Below are positions 17,665-26,383 of a stretch of DNA of 48,217 nucleotides, piece by piece. The translations under genes and the position numbers were made by a program. How positions within the stretch are numbered: the stretch's first letter is position 1; each line of letters begins with the position of its first letter. The notes beneath the pieces are model-generated. The model was not told the DNA's origin and ran no database searches. It worked only from the letters and a program-made list of their open reading frames with translations. The stretch is taken from NCBI RefSeq assembly GCF_000158035.1, contig NZ_EQ973491.1, positions 549,627-597,843 of the forward strand, given 5' to 3'. Source of the DNA: Bacteroides cellulosilyticus DSM 14838 (GTDB taxonomy: Bacteria; Bacteroidota; Bacteroidia; Bacteroidales; Bacteroidaceae).

Positions 17665-18321
17665 ATGATGAAGAAATTGACTATGTTTTTGTGTTTGGCT
17701 TGTGCCTGGATGTGTTCTCTGCAAGCTCAGGAAGCTAAAACCTTTTTCAAAAATATGCCCGATAGCCTCAGTCCACTGCTTACTGCCGTGAACCGTGCCG
17801 ACTGTATCGACTTCCTTGAAAGTAAGATGAAAGCGGAAGTAACCAACCGTTTCGGCGGCAAATCGGAAATGACGGAGCTTGCTCCCGACTACATCCGTAT
17901 TCAGATGACACCGCAAAGCTCTTGGCAAATGAAGTTGCTGGCTACGAGCGACAGTACGAAAGTAATCTGTACCGTATCTACAGCTTGTGCCCCTGCTTGT
18001 GATAGTGATGTCCATTTCTATACCACCGGTTGGGAAGAATTGCCTGCTTCTTCTTTCCTCACGCCTCCTGTAATGAAAGATTTCCTGTCATTACCCGATA
18101 CGGTGATGGATTATGAAGTGAGAGATGCCGGGGAACAGGCAGATATGTTGCTGATGAAAGCTGATCTTTCTGCAAAGGACAATGCACTGACCTTTACTTT
18201 TACAACTACCGACTATATGGATAAAGAAGCGGCAGAGAAACTGAAACCGTATCTCCGCCGCCCTATAGTGTATGTTTGGAAAGAAGGTAACTACGAGCTA
18301 CAAGCTACAAGTAACGAGTAA
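17665..18321 (+). CDS. DUF3256 family exported protein
   Basis: The 218-residue protein has a cleavable signal peptide ending around LQAQEAK. The mature protein matches what I recall of DUF3256, a Bacteroidales-specific family (KTFFKNMPDSLSPLLTAVNRADCIDFLESKM is the conserved start). It has two Cys pairs (DCID and CTVSTACAPACDS). The function is unknown; export suggests a periplasmic role. Its last codons are built from a heptad repeat that continues past the stop, so the true C-terminus may vary between strains. Confidence 0.88.
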   Translation: MMKKLTMFLCLACAWMCSLQAQEAKTFFKNMPDSLSPLLTAVNRADCIDFLESKMKAEVTNRFGGKSEMTELAPDYIRIQMTPQSSWQMKLLATSDSTKVICTVSTACAPACDSDVHFYTTGWEELPASSFLTPPVMKDFLSLPDTVMDYEVRDAGEQADMLLMKADLSAKDNALTFTFTTTDYMDKEAAEKLKPYLRRPIVYVWKEGNYELQATSNE

Positions 18322-18365
18322 CTGCATAAAGGTACTTGTAGCCCGTAGCTCATCACTCGTAGCTA
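18292..18365. repeat. Heptad repeats forming an inverted repeat between convergent genes
   Basis: On the plus strand 7-bp words such as ACGAGCT, ACAAGCT, ACAAGTA and ACGAGTA run through the DUF3256 stop codon. Their complement (CTTGTAG, CCCGTAG, CTCGTAG) follows. The arms 18295-18313 and 18333-18351 pair at 17 of 19 positions around a 19-nt loop. It probably acts as a terminator for both convergent genes. Confidence 0.8.
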
Positions 18366-19253
18366 CTTCACCTTTATTCTGTCGAACCCTTCTCCATATA
18401 CTCCGATTACCGCACTTTGTGATACAAATGCGTTTGGATCTATATCCTTTATCAATCGGAATATAATTGTTGATTCGCGCTTCTTGGCAAGTACGAACAA
18501 CATCTTCTGTTCCTTGCCGCTATAAAATCCGGAAGCATTGATGACGGTGGCGCCCCGGTGTGGATATACATTGATGTGCCGGGCTATTTCATCATATTTC
18601 TCACTGATGATAAAGAACTGTACGGATTGCCGGGCACTGTTCACTACCTGATCCAGAACAAAACTGCAAATGTACAGGGTTACATAACCGTAAACCACCT
18701 TCTCCCAATCTTTCAACACAAAGTAGCTGGAAGAAATGATAATCAGGTCACAGATCAGCATTACACGACCTAATGTGATATCCCGGTATTTATTGATGAT
18801 GGCGGCAATGATATCCGTTCCGCCTGTGCTACCGTTGGAAGAAAAAGCGATGCCTATGCCGCCTCCGCAGAGGGATGCACCGATGACGCACGCCATGAAA
18901 GGCTGATCGTGCAGTAAGACCACACCGCTTGCCAGTCTCTGAATGATGGAAAGGAAGAATGTCAGGGTGAATACAGCGAATACTGTTTTGATACTGAACT
19001 TCCAGCCCAGGATGCGGATAGAGAGTAGTAGCAGGATGAGGTTGATACTGAAATAAGTGTACTGCACAGGGAAGCCGGTGGCGAAATAGACTATGGAGGC
19101 GATACCCGGCACTCCTCCGGTGGTGATGTCATTGGGCAACAGAAATACTGTCCAGCCTATACCATAAAGAATTAATCCGAGGGCGATCATTAAATAATCT
19201 CTTGTTTCCCGAATCAGGCTTTGCTTAGTAGGGACGTTTACGATTGTTTTCAT
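18363..19253 (-). CDS. YitT family membrane protein
   Basis: The 296-residue protein has about five or six transmembrane helices in the first 200 residues (the YitT_membrane repeat, including GGVPGIASIVYFATGFPV and GSTGGTDIIAAIINKYR). These are followed by the C-terminal DUF2179 soluble domain (GATVINASGFYSGKEQKMLFVLAKKRE, then IIRLIKDIDPNAFVSQSAVIGVYGEGFD-like segment). The family is widespread and its transport role is not established. A minus-strand -7 box TATCTTTG (19328-19335) lies about 75 nt upstream. Its stop is inside the inverted-repeat region shared with the DUF3256 gene. Confidence 0.93.
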   Translation of the reverse strand: MKTIVNVPTKQSLIRETRDYLMIALGLILYGIGWTVFLLPNDITTGGVPGIASIVYFATGFPVQYTYFSINLILLLLSIRILGWKFSIKTVFAVFTLTFFLSIIQRLASGVVLLHDQPFMACVIGASLCGGGIGIAFSSNGSTGGTDIIAAIINKYRDITLGRVMLICDLIIISSSYFVLKDWEKVVYGYVTLYICSFVLDQVVNSARQSVQFFIISEKYDEIARHINVYPHRGATVINASGFYSGKEQKMLFVLAKKRESTIIFRLIKDIDPNAFVSQSAVIGVYGEGFDRIKVK

Positions 19254-19396
19254 CTGTTTTATGCGTAAGTTTGGTAATGAGTTTTAGAAACTTTCTCTAT
19301 AAAATGTGCGTTGTTTGTTTACGCCTGCAAAGATAGATGTAATATTCGGAAATCTTGTCTAATCTGTCATGGTTCATGAAGGGATGTGCCCAATTT

Positions 19397-20140
19397 TTAT
19401 TTGCTGATTAAATTCTTATAGACTACTGTTTGCAGTAATTCCTCCCGTCGCAGGGCTGAAACAGGAAGTTCTTTCCCGTTGATGAAGACTCTTCCTTTGG
19501 CGATGGAATCAATGTGCGAGAGGTTTACAAGGAAAGACTTGTGTATTCTGAAGAAGGCGCTTTGAGGCAGAATTTCTTCCAGTGAAGTCATGGTCTGATG
19601 GATGATGAGAGTTTTGGACTTGAAGTGCAGTTTCAGGTAGTTTTGCATACCTTCTACATACAGTATATCTTTCCAGGATATCTGGGTAAATGCATCCCCC
19701 TGCCTGATATACATTTCCCGGGTGGTTTCTTCTATTCCATTATTTTGCAGTAAGAGTTGGGTTCTGAAGATATGGGCGGCCTTGGTCACTGCCTGAAAGA
19801 AACGCTGAAAAGAGATTGGTTTCAGTAAGTAGTCAACAACATTAAGTTGATAGCCTTCCAGGGCATATTCGGAGTAGGCGGTAGTTAGTATGGTCAATGG
19901 TGCTTCATCCAATGATTTCAGGAAATCGATGCCGGAAAGATAGGGCATATTGATATCCAGAAACATGAGGTCGATAGACTGGTTTTCTAATATTCCTCTT
20001 GCTTCGAGTGCAGAAGAACAGGTAGCGTTGACTGTGAGAAAATCCAGTTTGCTGATGTGGTTGGCAATGCCTTTGATGGCGATTTGTTCGTCGTCTACGA
20101 TGAGGCATTTTAGGGGTTGTTGTTCAGGGGAGTCTTTCAT
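19397..20140 (-). CDS. LytTR-type response regulator
   Basis: The 247-residue protein has an N-terminal receiver domain (CLIVDDEQIAIKG; phospho-acceptor Asp in LMFLDINMP; the conserved Lys in YLLKPISFQRF). The C-terminal LytTR DNA-binding domain covers about 140-245 (ISWKDILYVEGMQNYLKLHF, FFRIHKSFLVNLSHIDSI). It is the partner of the kinase upstream, with only 3 nt between them. Its target genes are not evident; the divergent outer-membrane protein at 21307 is a candidate. Confidence 0.95.
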   Translation of the reverse strand: MKDSPEQQPLKCLIVDDEQIAIKGIANHISKLDFLTVNATCSSALEARGILENQSIDLMFLDINMPYLSGIDFLKSLDEAPLTILTTAYSEYALEGYQLNVVDYLLKPISFQRFFQAVTKAAHIFRTQLLLQNNGIEETTREMYIRQGDAFTQISWKDILYVEGMQNYLKLHFKSKTLIIHQTMTSLEEILPQSAFFRIHKSFLVNLSHIDSIAKGRVFINGKELPVSALRREELLQTVVYKNLISK

Positions 20141-20143
20141 CTT

Positions 20144-21166
20144 TTATATTTCAATGCTAAGTGAGGTTTGATAATAGGTATCTGTTTGGTTGACGGACAA
20201 CTGGTACTTCTTGTGAAACAGGATGTCCAGTCGTTTGACTGCATTGGCCAGTCCCAGTCCGGTGCCTGGTCGTTGCAGATGCGGGGAGCTGGTATTGCCG
20301 ACTTCAAGAAGGATATGATGGGCATTCTGTTTGAACCGTATCTGTACCTGTCCTTTCTCCGTGGGTGTGTGCGATGCATGTTTAAAGGCATTTTCTATGA
20401 ATGTCAGTAATAACAGAGGCGGGAATCCGATGTTGCCGTCTTCTACTTCCCATTCGGTGCTTACGGCCAGTTTATCTTCCCAGCGAATGTTTTCTATCGC
20501 TATGTAGTTTTGCAGGAATTCTATCTCCTGTTCCAGGCTGATAAGTTCTTTCTGACCGTTATACAATTGGTAGCGCAGGATATCGGAATATTTCTCTAAA
20601 AGGGAAGAAGCTAAAGGCACATTATCCTGCATCAGGATATTGATGTGATTCAGCACATTGAACATGAAGTGAGGGGTGATTTGCTGCCGTAATGTCTGGA
20701 AGAGGAATTGAGATTTCTCTTTTTCTAATTGCAGGTTTTCTGAATAGAAGCACAGGCCGCAGAAGGCGAGATTGATAACCAATGTACCCGGTAGCAAGAG
20801 GATAGAGTTGAAAAGAAGGTTCTCTTCTCCCTCTATGAAGATGTTGGATACAGGGAATATACCTGTTTGTTCAAGATACTGGAAGAGGACGAAGTAGGAG
20901 GCTACCAGTGTACTTGTGGGGATGCAAAGTACTATAAACAATATCCAGAAAGGCTTCATCTGCTTGGTGCGTATCGCTTTTTTCAGCAGATGGTTGCATA
21001 GATATTGGTTCACTAGCATATAACTGCCGCTTATGCAGATGGTGAGAAGCGTTGCTTCGCATATACTGGTCGACATATTGAGGAATTGTATCCAGAAAGT
21101 GCCGGCAATGAGTAGCCAGAAGATAGTAGAGAGCTGTTGCGATTTGAAAGTTAGATGTTTCTTCAT
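20144..21166 (-). CDS. LytS-like sensor histidine kinase
   Basis: This is a 340-residue protein from the ATG at 21166. Four hydrophobic helices lie in the first ~150 residues. Then comes a His_kinase domain with the phospho-accepting His in QQITPHFMFNVLNHINIL, and an ATPase domain with the N-box LTFIENAFKHASH and the G-box GTGLGLANAVKRL. It is a typical 4-TM Bacteroidetes LytS-type kinase that phosphorylates the adjacent LytTR regulator. A -7 box (minus TATCTTTG, 21171-21178) ends only 4 nt before the start codon, so the mRNA may be leaderless. Confidence 0.94.
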   Translation of the reverse strand: MKKHLTFKSQQLSTIFWLLIAGTFWIQFLNMSTSICEATLLTICISGSYMLVNQYLCNHLLKKAIRTKQMKPFWILFIVLCIPTSTLVASYFVLFQYLEQTGIFPVSNIFIEGEENLLFNSILLLPGTLVINLAFCGLCFYSENLQLEKEKSQFLFQTLRQQITPHFMFNVLNHINILMQDNVPLASSLLEKYSDILRYQLYNGQKELISLEQEIEFLQNYIAIENIRWEDKLAVSTEWEVEDGNIGFPPLLLLTFIENAFKHASHTPTEKGQVQIRFKQNAHHILLEVGNTSSPHLQRPGTGLGLANAVKRLDILFHKKYQLSVNQTDTYYQTSLSIEI

Positions 21167-21306
21167 GTTGCAAAGATAAGGGATAAAGTGGTTGCTGCTT
21201 ATCCGTTTCGTCATAAGCAGGCCGGGGTTTGGTCAAAAAGATTTTCTCGTTCGCATTGATATTGACAATCTTTGTGGCATACAAATCATTAAAAGAAGGA
21301 ACAAAA

Positions 21307-22212
21307 ATGAAGTGGATATCTATTACAACAGTCTTATTACTACTGGTTTCTGTGGAAAGCACAGCACAAATCACTATTAAAACAGAGTATTTCGGTACAT
21401 CGGCTTATCGGGATGAACACAATCAGAAAGTGGGTAACAGTAAAGGTTCCGCTATGGTCTATCACGGAAGTGCCAATCTGCCTTTGTCGATGAAAAAGAA
21501 CGAAAGTAATCAGCCTACGATATGGGGGATCGGGCTTTCGGGCGATTATGCGTCTCTGAATAATAAGAATATTGCAGAGCCTCTTGTGTTGTCCGAGATT
21601 CTGAATTTGCAGATGTCGCTTTTCCATGTGCGGCCTTTGAGTGAGAAATGGTCGATGATGGCAAGCGTCGGTGTCGGCGTGTATACGGATGATACACGGT
21701 TTTCGCATTTACGTTTTCGGAGTGTATTGGGAAGTGCGGGGTTGGTCTTTGTCAGGCGTATACTCCCTAATCTGGAACTGGGTGCGGGTTTGGCATTGAA
21801 CAATGCTTTCGGTTATCCTATGGCGTTTCCCGCATTATACGTAAACTGGAATTATGGGCATAAACTGACTTGCAGCTTTTCGGCTTTGGATGGAGCTAAC
21901 CTTGCGGTTGGCTATAATGTGAACAAAACGTTCAGCATCAGTTTCATTACGGAAATGGGTGGGCAGATGGCTTTGACAGAGTTGAATGGTGATGATAAGA
22001 TTTTTACGCATCAGTACATTGTGGTAGGTTTCCGTCCTGAATTCAAGGTTTCCAAGCATATTTCTGTGCCTGTTACGGTGGGGATAAATGCGGTACGCAA
22101 TGCTTATTATGATGGCAGAAGCTTGTCGGCGTTCTTTAAGGCGATGGGGAGGGAATATGATCCTTGTTTCCAGATAGCACCGTATTTCTCGGTAAGTATT
22201 GTATTGCAGTAA
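21307..22212 (+). CDS. Outer-membrane beta-barrel protein (DUF6268 type)
   Basis: The 301-residue protein has a signal peptide (MKWISITTVLLLLVSVESTAQ), chosen over the in-frame ATG at 21229 because the latter lies close to the divergent kinase gene and disrupts the signal. The mature part is a series of amphipathic strands (ITIKTEYFGTSAYRDE, GIGLSGDYASL, MASVGVGVYTDD, LELGAGLALNNAFGYPM) ending in YFSVSIVLQ, with an aromatic near the C-terminus as in outer-membrane barrels. I assign DUF6268 from memory. It is divergent from the LytS/LytTR pair, which may control it. Confidence 0.82.
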   Translation: MKWISITTVLLLLVSVESTAQITIKTEYFGTSAYRDEHNQKVGNSKGSAMVYHGSANLPLSMKKNESNQPTIWGIGLSGDYASLNNKNIAEPLVLSEILNLQMSLFHVRPLSEKWSMMASVGVGVYTDDTRFSHLRFRSVLGSAGLVFVRRILPNLELGAGLALNNAFGYPMAFPALYVNWNYGHKLTCSFSALDGANLAVGYNVNKTFSISFITEMGGQMALTELNGDDKIFTHQYIVVGFRPEFKVSKHISVPVTVGINAVRNAYYDGRSLSAFFKAMGREYDPCFQIAPYFSVSIVLQ

Positions 22213-22234
22213 GTTGTATTTCCGAAAACATTGT

Positions 22235-22242
22235 TATCTTTG
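22235..22242 (+). promoter_or_regulatory. -7 box TATCTTTG of the mntA-hepT pair
   Basis: It fits TAnnTTTG, with a TTG at 22214-22216 (18-nt spacer). The mntA start is 34 nt downstream behind an AGGAGG site. Confidence 0.55.
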
Positions 22243-22275
22243 TACTTGTAAACGGAAAGCATAGGAGGCAACCTG

Positions 22276-22572
22276 ATGAAAACTACAGAAGAAATTCTTA
22301 ATATCCTACGCGAGTTCAAGCATACTGCGGGTGATAAGTACGGAATAGAGCAGATAGCTTTGTTCGGCTCTGCTGCACGTGGTGAGCTACGGGAAGACAG
22401 TGATATTGATGTTTGCGTGAAGCCACGCAAGGCTATCGATTACTTCACTCTGCAAGATGTCAGGGAAGAACTTGAGAAACTGTTTCAACGTAAGGTTGAT
22501 TTATTAACTCTGCATGAGAATATGCGACAGCTATTCCGGCAAAATATTGAGCGAGATGCAATTTACGTCTAA
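22276..22572 (+). CDS. mntA: MntA-type antitoxin, minimal nucleotidyltransferase
   Basis: This 98-residue protein has the minimal nucleotidyltransferase signature GSx10DxD: Gly31-Ser32 and Asp43, Asp45 in LFGSAARGELREDSDID. In the HepT/MntA family this enzyme transfers AMP groups to a Tyr of the HEPN toxin next to it and so silences it. It has a strong ribosome-binding site. Its stop codon overlaps the start of hepT by 17 nt, the usual tight coupling of such pairs. Confidence 0.93.
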   Translation: MKTTEEILNILREFKHTAGDKYGIEQIALFGSAARGELREDSDIDVCVKPRKAIDYFTLQDVREELEKLFQRKVDLLTLHENMRQLFRQNIERDAIYV

Positions 22573-22960
22573 AGAAGAACTGGCAGATATGCTTCGCTTT
22601 GTTGAACGCCAAACGGTGTTTACCATTGAGACTACTGCAAAGGTAGAAACCTATCATGACTTTCTTGCTTCTCAGGAGGCCATGGTATTATTTAATTCTA
22701 CCTGTATGTGTTTACAAACCATTGGTGAAACTATTCGTAGAGTTGATGAACGCACAAGTGGAAGACTTTTTGCCTGTTATCCCGAAACACCTTGGAAGAA
22801 GGTAATAGGTATGCGCAATATCATTTCGCACGAATATCTTTCAATTGATCCGCAAGTGATTTTTGCCACAGTGAAAACTCGTCTTAATCCGCTTTTATCT
22901 GATCTACGGCGGGTATTGTCTGATATTGATGCCGGTTTGAGAGATGAGGAATTGAAATAA
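22556..22960 (+). CDS. hepT: HepT-type HEPN toxin ribonuclease
   Basis: The 134-residue protein is mostly alpha-helical. It ends its core with Arg87-Asn-Ile-Ile-Ser-His92-Glu-Tyr94, an exact Rx4HxY motif: Arg and His are the RNase residues and Tyr is the one AMPylated by MntA in characterised pairs. The ATG at 22556 is chosen because it gives the typical length; 22514 would extend it into the antitoxin. Known HEPN toxins of this type cleave or inactivate RNA, often tRNA. The pair lies 1.6 kb from the RNA-repair operon. Confidence 0.92.
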   Translation: MQFTSKEELADMLRFVERQTVFTIETTAKVETYHDFLASQEAMVLFNSTCMCLQTIGETIRRVDERTSGRLFACYPETPWKKVIGMRNIISHEYLSIDPQVIFATVKTRLNPLLSDLRRVLSDIDAGLRDEELK

Positions 22961-22968
22961 TATATTAA

Positions 22969-23760
22969 TCAGCGATTGTTATAACTAAGACGCTGTACGC
23001 GCACAACACCTTTAACTCCGGCATCTGGATATTTTGTCTTATAATACTCGGTCAAATCCTCGTAAAACCAAAGGCGATTGAAAGAAGAACCGGCAATTTG
23101 AGTGATAATGGCATCGTATCGGCGTATCATTTGTTCAGAACCCGATAGAAAGATAAAAGTCCATTTTACATGCGTAACGATTTGCTCATTTGGCGGCAAT
23201 AATTTATAGGAAGCTGGAAGTTCTGCTTGAGGATTGTTCTCCCTCTGATACATCCCACTTAATAGTGTAGTATAATCTGCATCAACAAGTGTCCACTTTA
23301 AGAGTTCTTCATTAAATACATAACCGCTGCCGATAAGGTGCGATGAAGTATTTCGTAAATCATCTTCTATGATACTTTTGAGTTCCGCATCAACCGCATA
23401 CGTAAGTTGAATCTTAAATGGTGCTTTATGTTGGAATATAATCTCTCTCAATTCATACCTGACTGTAGGCCCGTCAGTGGAGGGATTTTCAAGAGGGGTT
23501 ACCTTAACCTTTAACTTGTAATCATATCCCTTATTGTATTCAAAACCTTCTATTTGATCTGGAGCTATATACAATTTTTCATTATCTCCCTCAATAATAC
23601 ATTCCATAACTTGAACACGAGGGTCTCTCATCCATACTAACTCAGGTGATACAGATATGACCGCAATATTCTCCACATTGTCATCATCCTTGTCACAACT
23701 AATAAAACAGAATGCGTAAAGGAATAATAACATTATCCCAAGTCTTTCTTTTGCTCTCAT
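22969..23760 (-). CDS. Lipoprotein with DUF4377-like domain
   Basis: This is a 263-residue protein from the ATG at 23760; a -7 box (minus TAATTTTG, 23782-23789) overlaps the longer in-frame start at 23784 and rules it out. It has a lipoprotein signal (FCFISC). The N-terminal part matches the DUF4377 pattern, with a Cys (VMECII), then IEGFEYNKGYDYKLKVKVTPL. The C-terminal ~130 residues are not recognised. The protein should be on the cell surface or in the periplasm. DUF4377 often co-occurs with META-type stress proteins elsewhere, but not here. Confidence 0.75.
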   Translation of the reverse strand: MRAKERLGIMLLFLYAFCFISCDKDDDNVENIAVISVSPELVWMRDPRVQVMECIIEGDNEKLYIAPDQIEGFEYNKGYDYKLKVKVTPLENPSTDGPTVRYELREIIFQHKAPFKIQLTYAVDAELKSIIEDDLRNTSSHLIGSGYVFNEELLKWTLVDADYTTLLSGMYQRENNPQAELPASYKLLPPNEQIVTHVKWTFIFLSGSEQMIRRYDAIITQIAGSSFNRLWFYEDLTEYYKTKYPDAGVKGVVRVQRLSYNNR

Positions 23761-23837
23761 AATACTGATCGAATTAAGGTACAAAATTATTTAATTGCAA
23801 AGTAAGGCAAAATAAAGGATAGGAACCTTGATTTGAA

Positions 23838-24416
23838 TCAAGATTTTCTTTTCGATACAATTCTTCTTCTGATCCGGCTCAAGGTCTCCGGTGTAATCAT
23901 TAAATATGAAGCCATCTCTCTGAGTGTTATCCTGTTTAGTACGTCAGGACATTTGGTGACTAATGATAGATACCGTTCTTCCGGAGTATCGCAATATAGA
24001 GATTTAAGTCTCTGTGCCATTGAAAAAAGAACAACTTCTGCTATCCTTCTGCCAAGAAACTGAGCATCCATGCTACTATTGAAATATGAATTTATCTCAG
24101 ATATAGAAAGTGTATATATGACGGAACTTTGAACAGCTTGTATATTAGAAATTGCGTAACAATTATTCTGCAAAGGCGAATAATTGCCGAGAATTTCGTT
24201 CTCAAATGCATAAGACAAAATATGCTCTTTTCCATCGGAATCATCACAGGTGTATCTGAATGCACCTTTCTCAAGATAAGCTACAAAAGGGAAATTCTCT
24301 TCTGCCCTGCAAAAATACTCGTTCTTTTCTAAGGTAATTTTCTTACCCTTATTAAGAAACAGATGAATGAAATCGCTAAAATCGAGTATTTCATTGTATA
24401 TATTGAATTCTCCCAT
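23838..24416 (-). CDS. Crp/Fnr-family transcriptional regulator
   Basis: The 192-residue protein has a cNMP-binding-like domain (LEKGAFRYTCDDSDGKEHILSYAFENEILGNYSP) and a C-terminal helix-turn-helix (ITLREMASYLMITPETLSRIRRR). It shares length, layout and many residues with the regulator at 9928-10506. A -7 box (minus TACATTTG, 24440-24447) lies 24 nt before the start. The stop codon is inside a small inverted repeat (CTTGATT/AATCAAG, 23827-23842). It sits between the toxin-antitoxin locus and the RNA-repair operon; a regulatory link is possible but unsupported. Confidence 0.9.
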   Translation of the reverse strand: MGEFNIYNEILDFSDFIHLFLNKGKKITLEKNEYFCRAEENFPFVAYLEKGAFRYTCDDSDGKEHILSYAFENEILGNYSPLQNNCYAISNIQAVQSSVIYTLSISEINSYFNSSMDAQFLGRRIAEVVLFSMAQRLKSLYCDTPEERYLSLVTKCPDVLNRITLREMASYLMITPETLSRIRRRIVSKRKS

Positions 24417-24439
24417 AAGCGTACTATTTTTTATTTGAA

Positions 24440-24447
24440 CAAATGTA
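24440..24447 (-). promoter_or_regulatory. -7 box of the second Crp/Fnr gene
   Basis: It reads TACATTTG on the minus strand, 24 nt before the ATG at 24416. Confidence 0.5.
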
Positions 24448-24538
24448 CATGAAATTCATCTGTTTCTATATCAGTCTTATAAAAAAAGCAAGGTTATCTT
24501 CTTTTCTATTGTCTTTTTAGAGTAGCTTATGCCTACTG

Positions 24539-25645
24539 TCAGACAGAATACACCACCTCATGTGCCTCCCCCAGTTGCGGAACTTCCAGCTTCCCGAACA
24601 TTGTATCCAGTACCGCTTCCGGAACCATAAATTCCCGTTCACGATTTTGTTTCCTCCATACCACATACGGCTTTTCGATATAAACAATCTTCACTTTAGC
24701 CCCGTAAGTGAGGAATAAATCAATCAGTTGCGAGCGCATTTGCTTTGAGGTATTGGTTGCATTCCATACAAAACCTTGCTCTTTACGCAAATAGCTGCGA
24801 GCTTCTTCCTTGGCTTCCTGTACCACCCTGCCATTGGCAGCCTTATCCGTAGGGCTGACTTTGTACTTTCGCCGGATAGCATCGAGGCTTATCACAGGAA
24901 TATCCTGCGGCAATGTACGGATATAATGATCTTTCCCCATCCCCGGCAAACCGGATAATAAGATAACTTCACACCGGAAATTATCATGTGGAATGTAATC
25001 TATATACCCATCCTCAGTATGAAAGTACTGAAAGCGGGCATGATCCGTTGCAAAGCTTCGTGCCTTTCCCCAGCAATCCTGTTCACGGCAAAGCATTTCG
25101 AACAACTCGGCAGACTCCATCAGTGCAGATTTATCTTTGCAGATACGTCCCTGAATATCCGCCACAGCAAGCATTTTCAGTAAACGTGTATCCACTCTGA
25201 GAGATGCTTCGCACAGCTTCTTCACAGGATTCTCCCGCTCCATAATCCAAACCGGCAAACCATGATAACGCACCAGCGCAGCAATAGTCTCCCGGATATG
25301 AAATGGAGTAGGAATATCCCTGTAAAGGATCGTGCGTGCCGTATATTCCCCACGCCTGGCATGTCCTTTGGAAGTGATAATACCTCCTCCTTCATCTACC
25401 GAAGTAGAACGCTTCTCCACATCATGCAGTAAAGCGGCTGCCCACAATATTTCCTGTTCCTGTACAGGCAAAGCCCGATATTCCGGCTGTTGCTGCAATG
25501 TCTCCAGTACCATGCGGGTATGTACGGCCACACTACCTTCTTCGTGATGTAAATGGTGCTGCATCACGAAGTTCATATCTTGTACCCACTGGAACTGTTG
25601 TTCCAGTGAGTCCCAATTCTTATTATCTGTCAGTTTCCAATTCAT
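24539..25645 (-). CDS. HD phosphohydrolase fused to polynucleotide-kinase-like P-loop domain
   Basis: This is a 368-residue two-domain protein. The N-terminal HD domain (about 25-215) has metal ligands His42, His74-Asp75, His95 and Asp163. The C-terminal kinase domain (about 225-368) has a Walker A GLPGMGKD (232-239), Asp255 in SLDAIRRK, NATNTSKQMRSQL and an Arg-rich lid (WRKQNREREFMVPEAVLD). This is the 5'-polynucleotide kinase pattern of T4 Pnkp and AAA_33 proteins. Together the domains could remove 2',3' phosphates and phosphorylate 5'-OH ends, preparing broken RNA for the ligase encoded 1 nt upstream. A GGAGG site lies in the end of the ligase gene. It is the last gene of the operon. The HD reaction is inferred. 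Confidence 0.88.
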   Translation of the reverse strand: MNWKLTDNKNWDSLEQQFQWVQDMNFVMQHHLHHEEGSVAVHTRMVLETLQQQPEYRALPVQEQEILWAAALLHDVEKRSTSVDEGGGIITSKGHARRGEYTARTILYRDIPTPFHIRETIAALVRYHGLPVWIMERENPVKKLCEASLRVDTRLLKMLAVADIQGRICKDKSALMESAELFEMLCREQDCWGKARSFATDHARFQYFHTEDGYIDYIPHDNFRCEVILLSGLPGMGKDHYIRTLPQDIPVISLDAIRRKYKVSPTDKAANGRVVQEAKEEARSYLRKEQGFVWNATNTSKQMRSQLIDLFLTYGAKVKIVYIEKPYVVWRKQNREREFMVPEAVLDTMFGKLEVPQLGEAHEVVYSV

Positions 25646-25646
25646 T

Positions 25647-26348
25647 TTATTCCTCCTTTCCTATTTCCCAGATGAGGCGGGCACGCTTCCAGTTGCGTGT
25701 CCAGTGCTCATCGGTCTTCACATGCCCCTTGCGTACGTACTTGAATACGTTGCGGGCAAATTCACTTACAGGATATTCACCTATATTACGGGTGACTACC
25801 CCTTCGCGGGTACAATCTGCGCCTGTTTGCGGATCGCGTGTTCCGAACACACCCGGTTCTTGTGCCAGACTAACAACCTGTTGCTGCAACGCTTCCTGCG
25901 TCAATCTTTCTACCGTTTCCACTCGTAATTCGGGCACCGTAGGCAAGTCGAACAGAGCGGCATAGAATTTCACTTCCTCCCATGATAGCCACTGATCCAG
26001 ACAGCGCACGGCAAACACATAGAAGTGCGTTTCCAGTTTGCGATACTCTATCGAATGTATGGCATACAGGTTTTCACCGAATATCTCGATGTTCCCTAAA
26101 TCATTTTTCATGAGTTCCCAACGCTCGCGCAGCTCCCTGGTCCACGGTGAGGTGGTGGGCGCTGCATGCGAGCGGGCAAATACACCGTAGCGGTTCAGAC
26201 AATTATTTTCTCCGTCCAGCTTTTCGGTGTGTATCAGGATTTCTATCTGTTGAATGTCTTCCCAATACGTATGGTTGATGCGGTCGTCACTGGTCGTTCC
26301 GGGAGAAAACGGATAATGATACGTGCGACCATATTTTTCTGATAACAT
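25647..26348 (-). CDS. ATP-dependent RNA ligase (Rnl family)
   Basis: The 233-residue protein shows the covalent nucleotidyltransferase motifs in order. Motif I is Lys43 in EKLDGEN (the adenylated Lys), motif III is in IFGENLYAIHSIEY (89-102), IIIa in HFYVFAVR, IV is EGVVTR (182-187) and V is KYVRKGHVK (203-211). It joins 5'-phosphate and 3'-OH RNA ends. The size matches a catalytic core without an added C-terminal domain. It lies between prfH and the end-healing enzyme, with gaps of 35 and 1 nt, so it belongs to the same transcript. Confidence 0.92.
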   Translation of the reverse strand: MLSEKYGRTYHYPFSPGTTSDDRINHTYWEDIQQIEILIHTEKLDGENNCLNRYGVFARSHAAPTTSPWTRELRERWELMKNDLGNIEIFGENLYAIHSIEYRKLETHFYVFAVRCLDQWLSWEEVKFYAALFDLPTVPELRVETVERLTQEALQQQVVSLAQEPGVFGTRDPQTGADCTREGVVTRNIGEYPVSEFARNVFKYVRKGHVKTDEHWTRNWKRARLIWEIGKEE

Positions 26349-26383
26349 AAGTTACTCCTTTCTTTTTAAATCATTCATCTACT

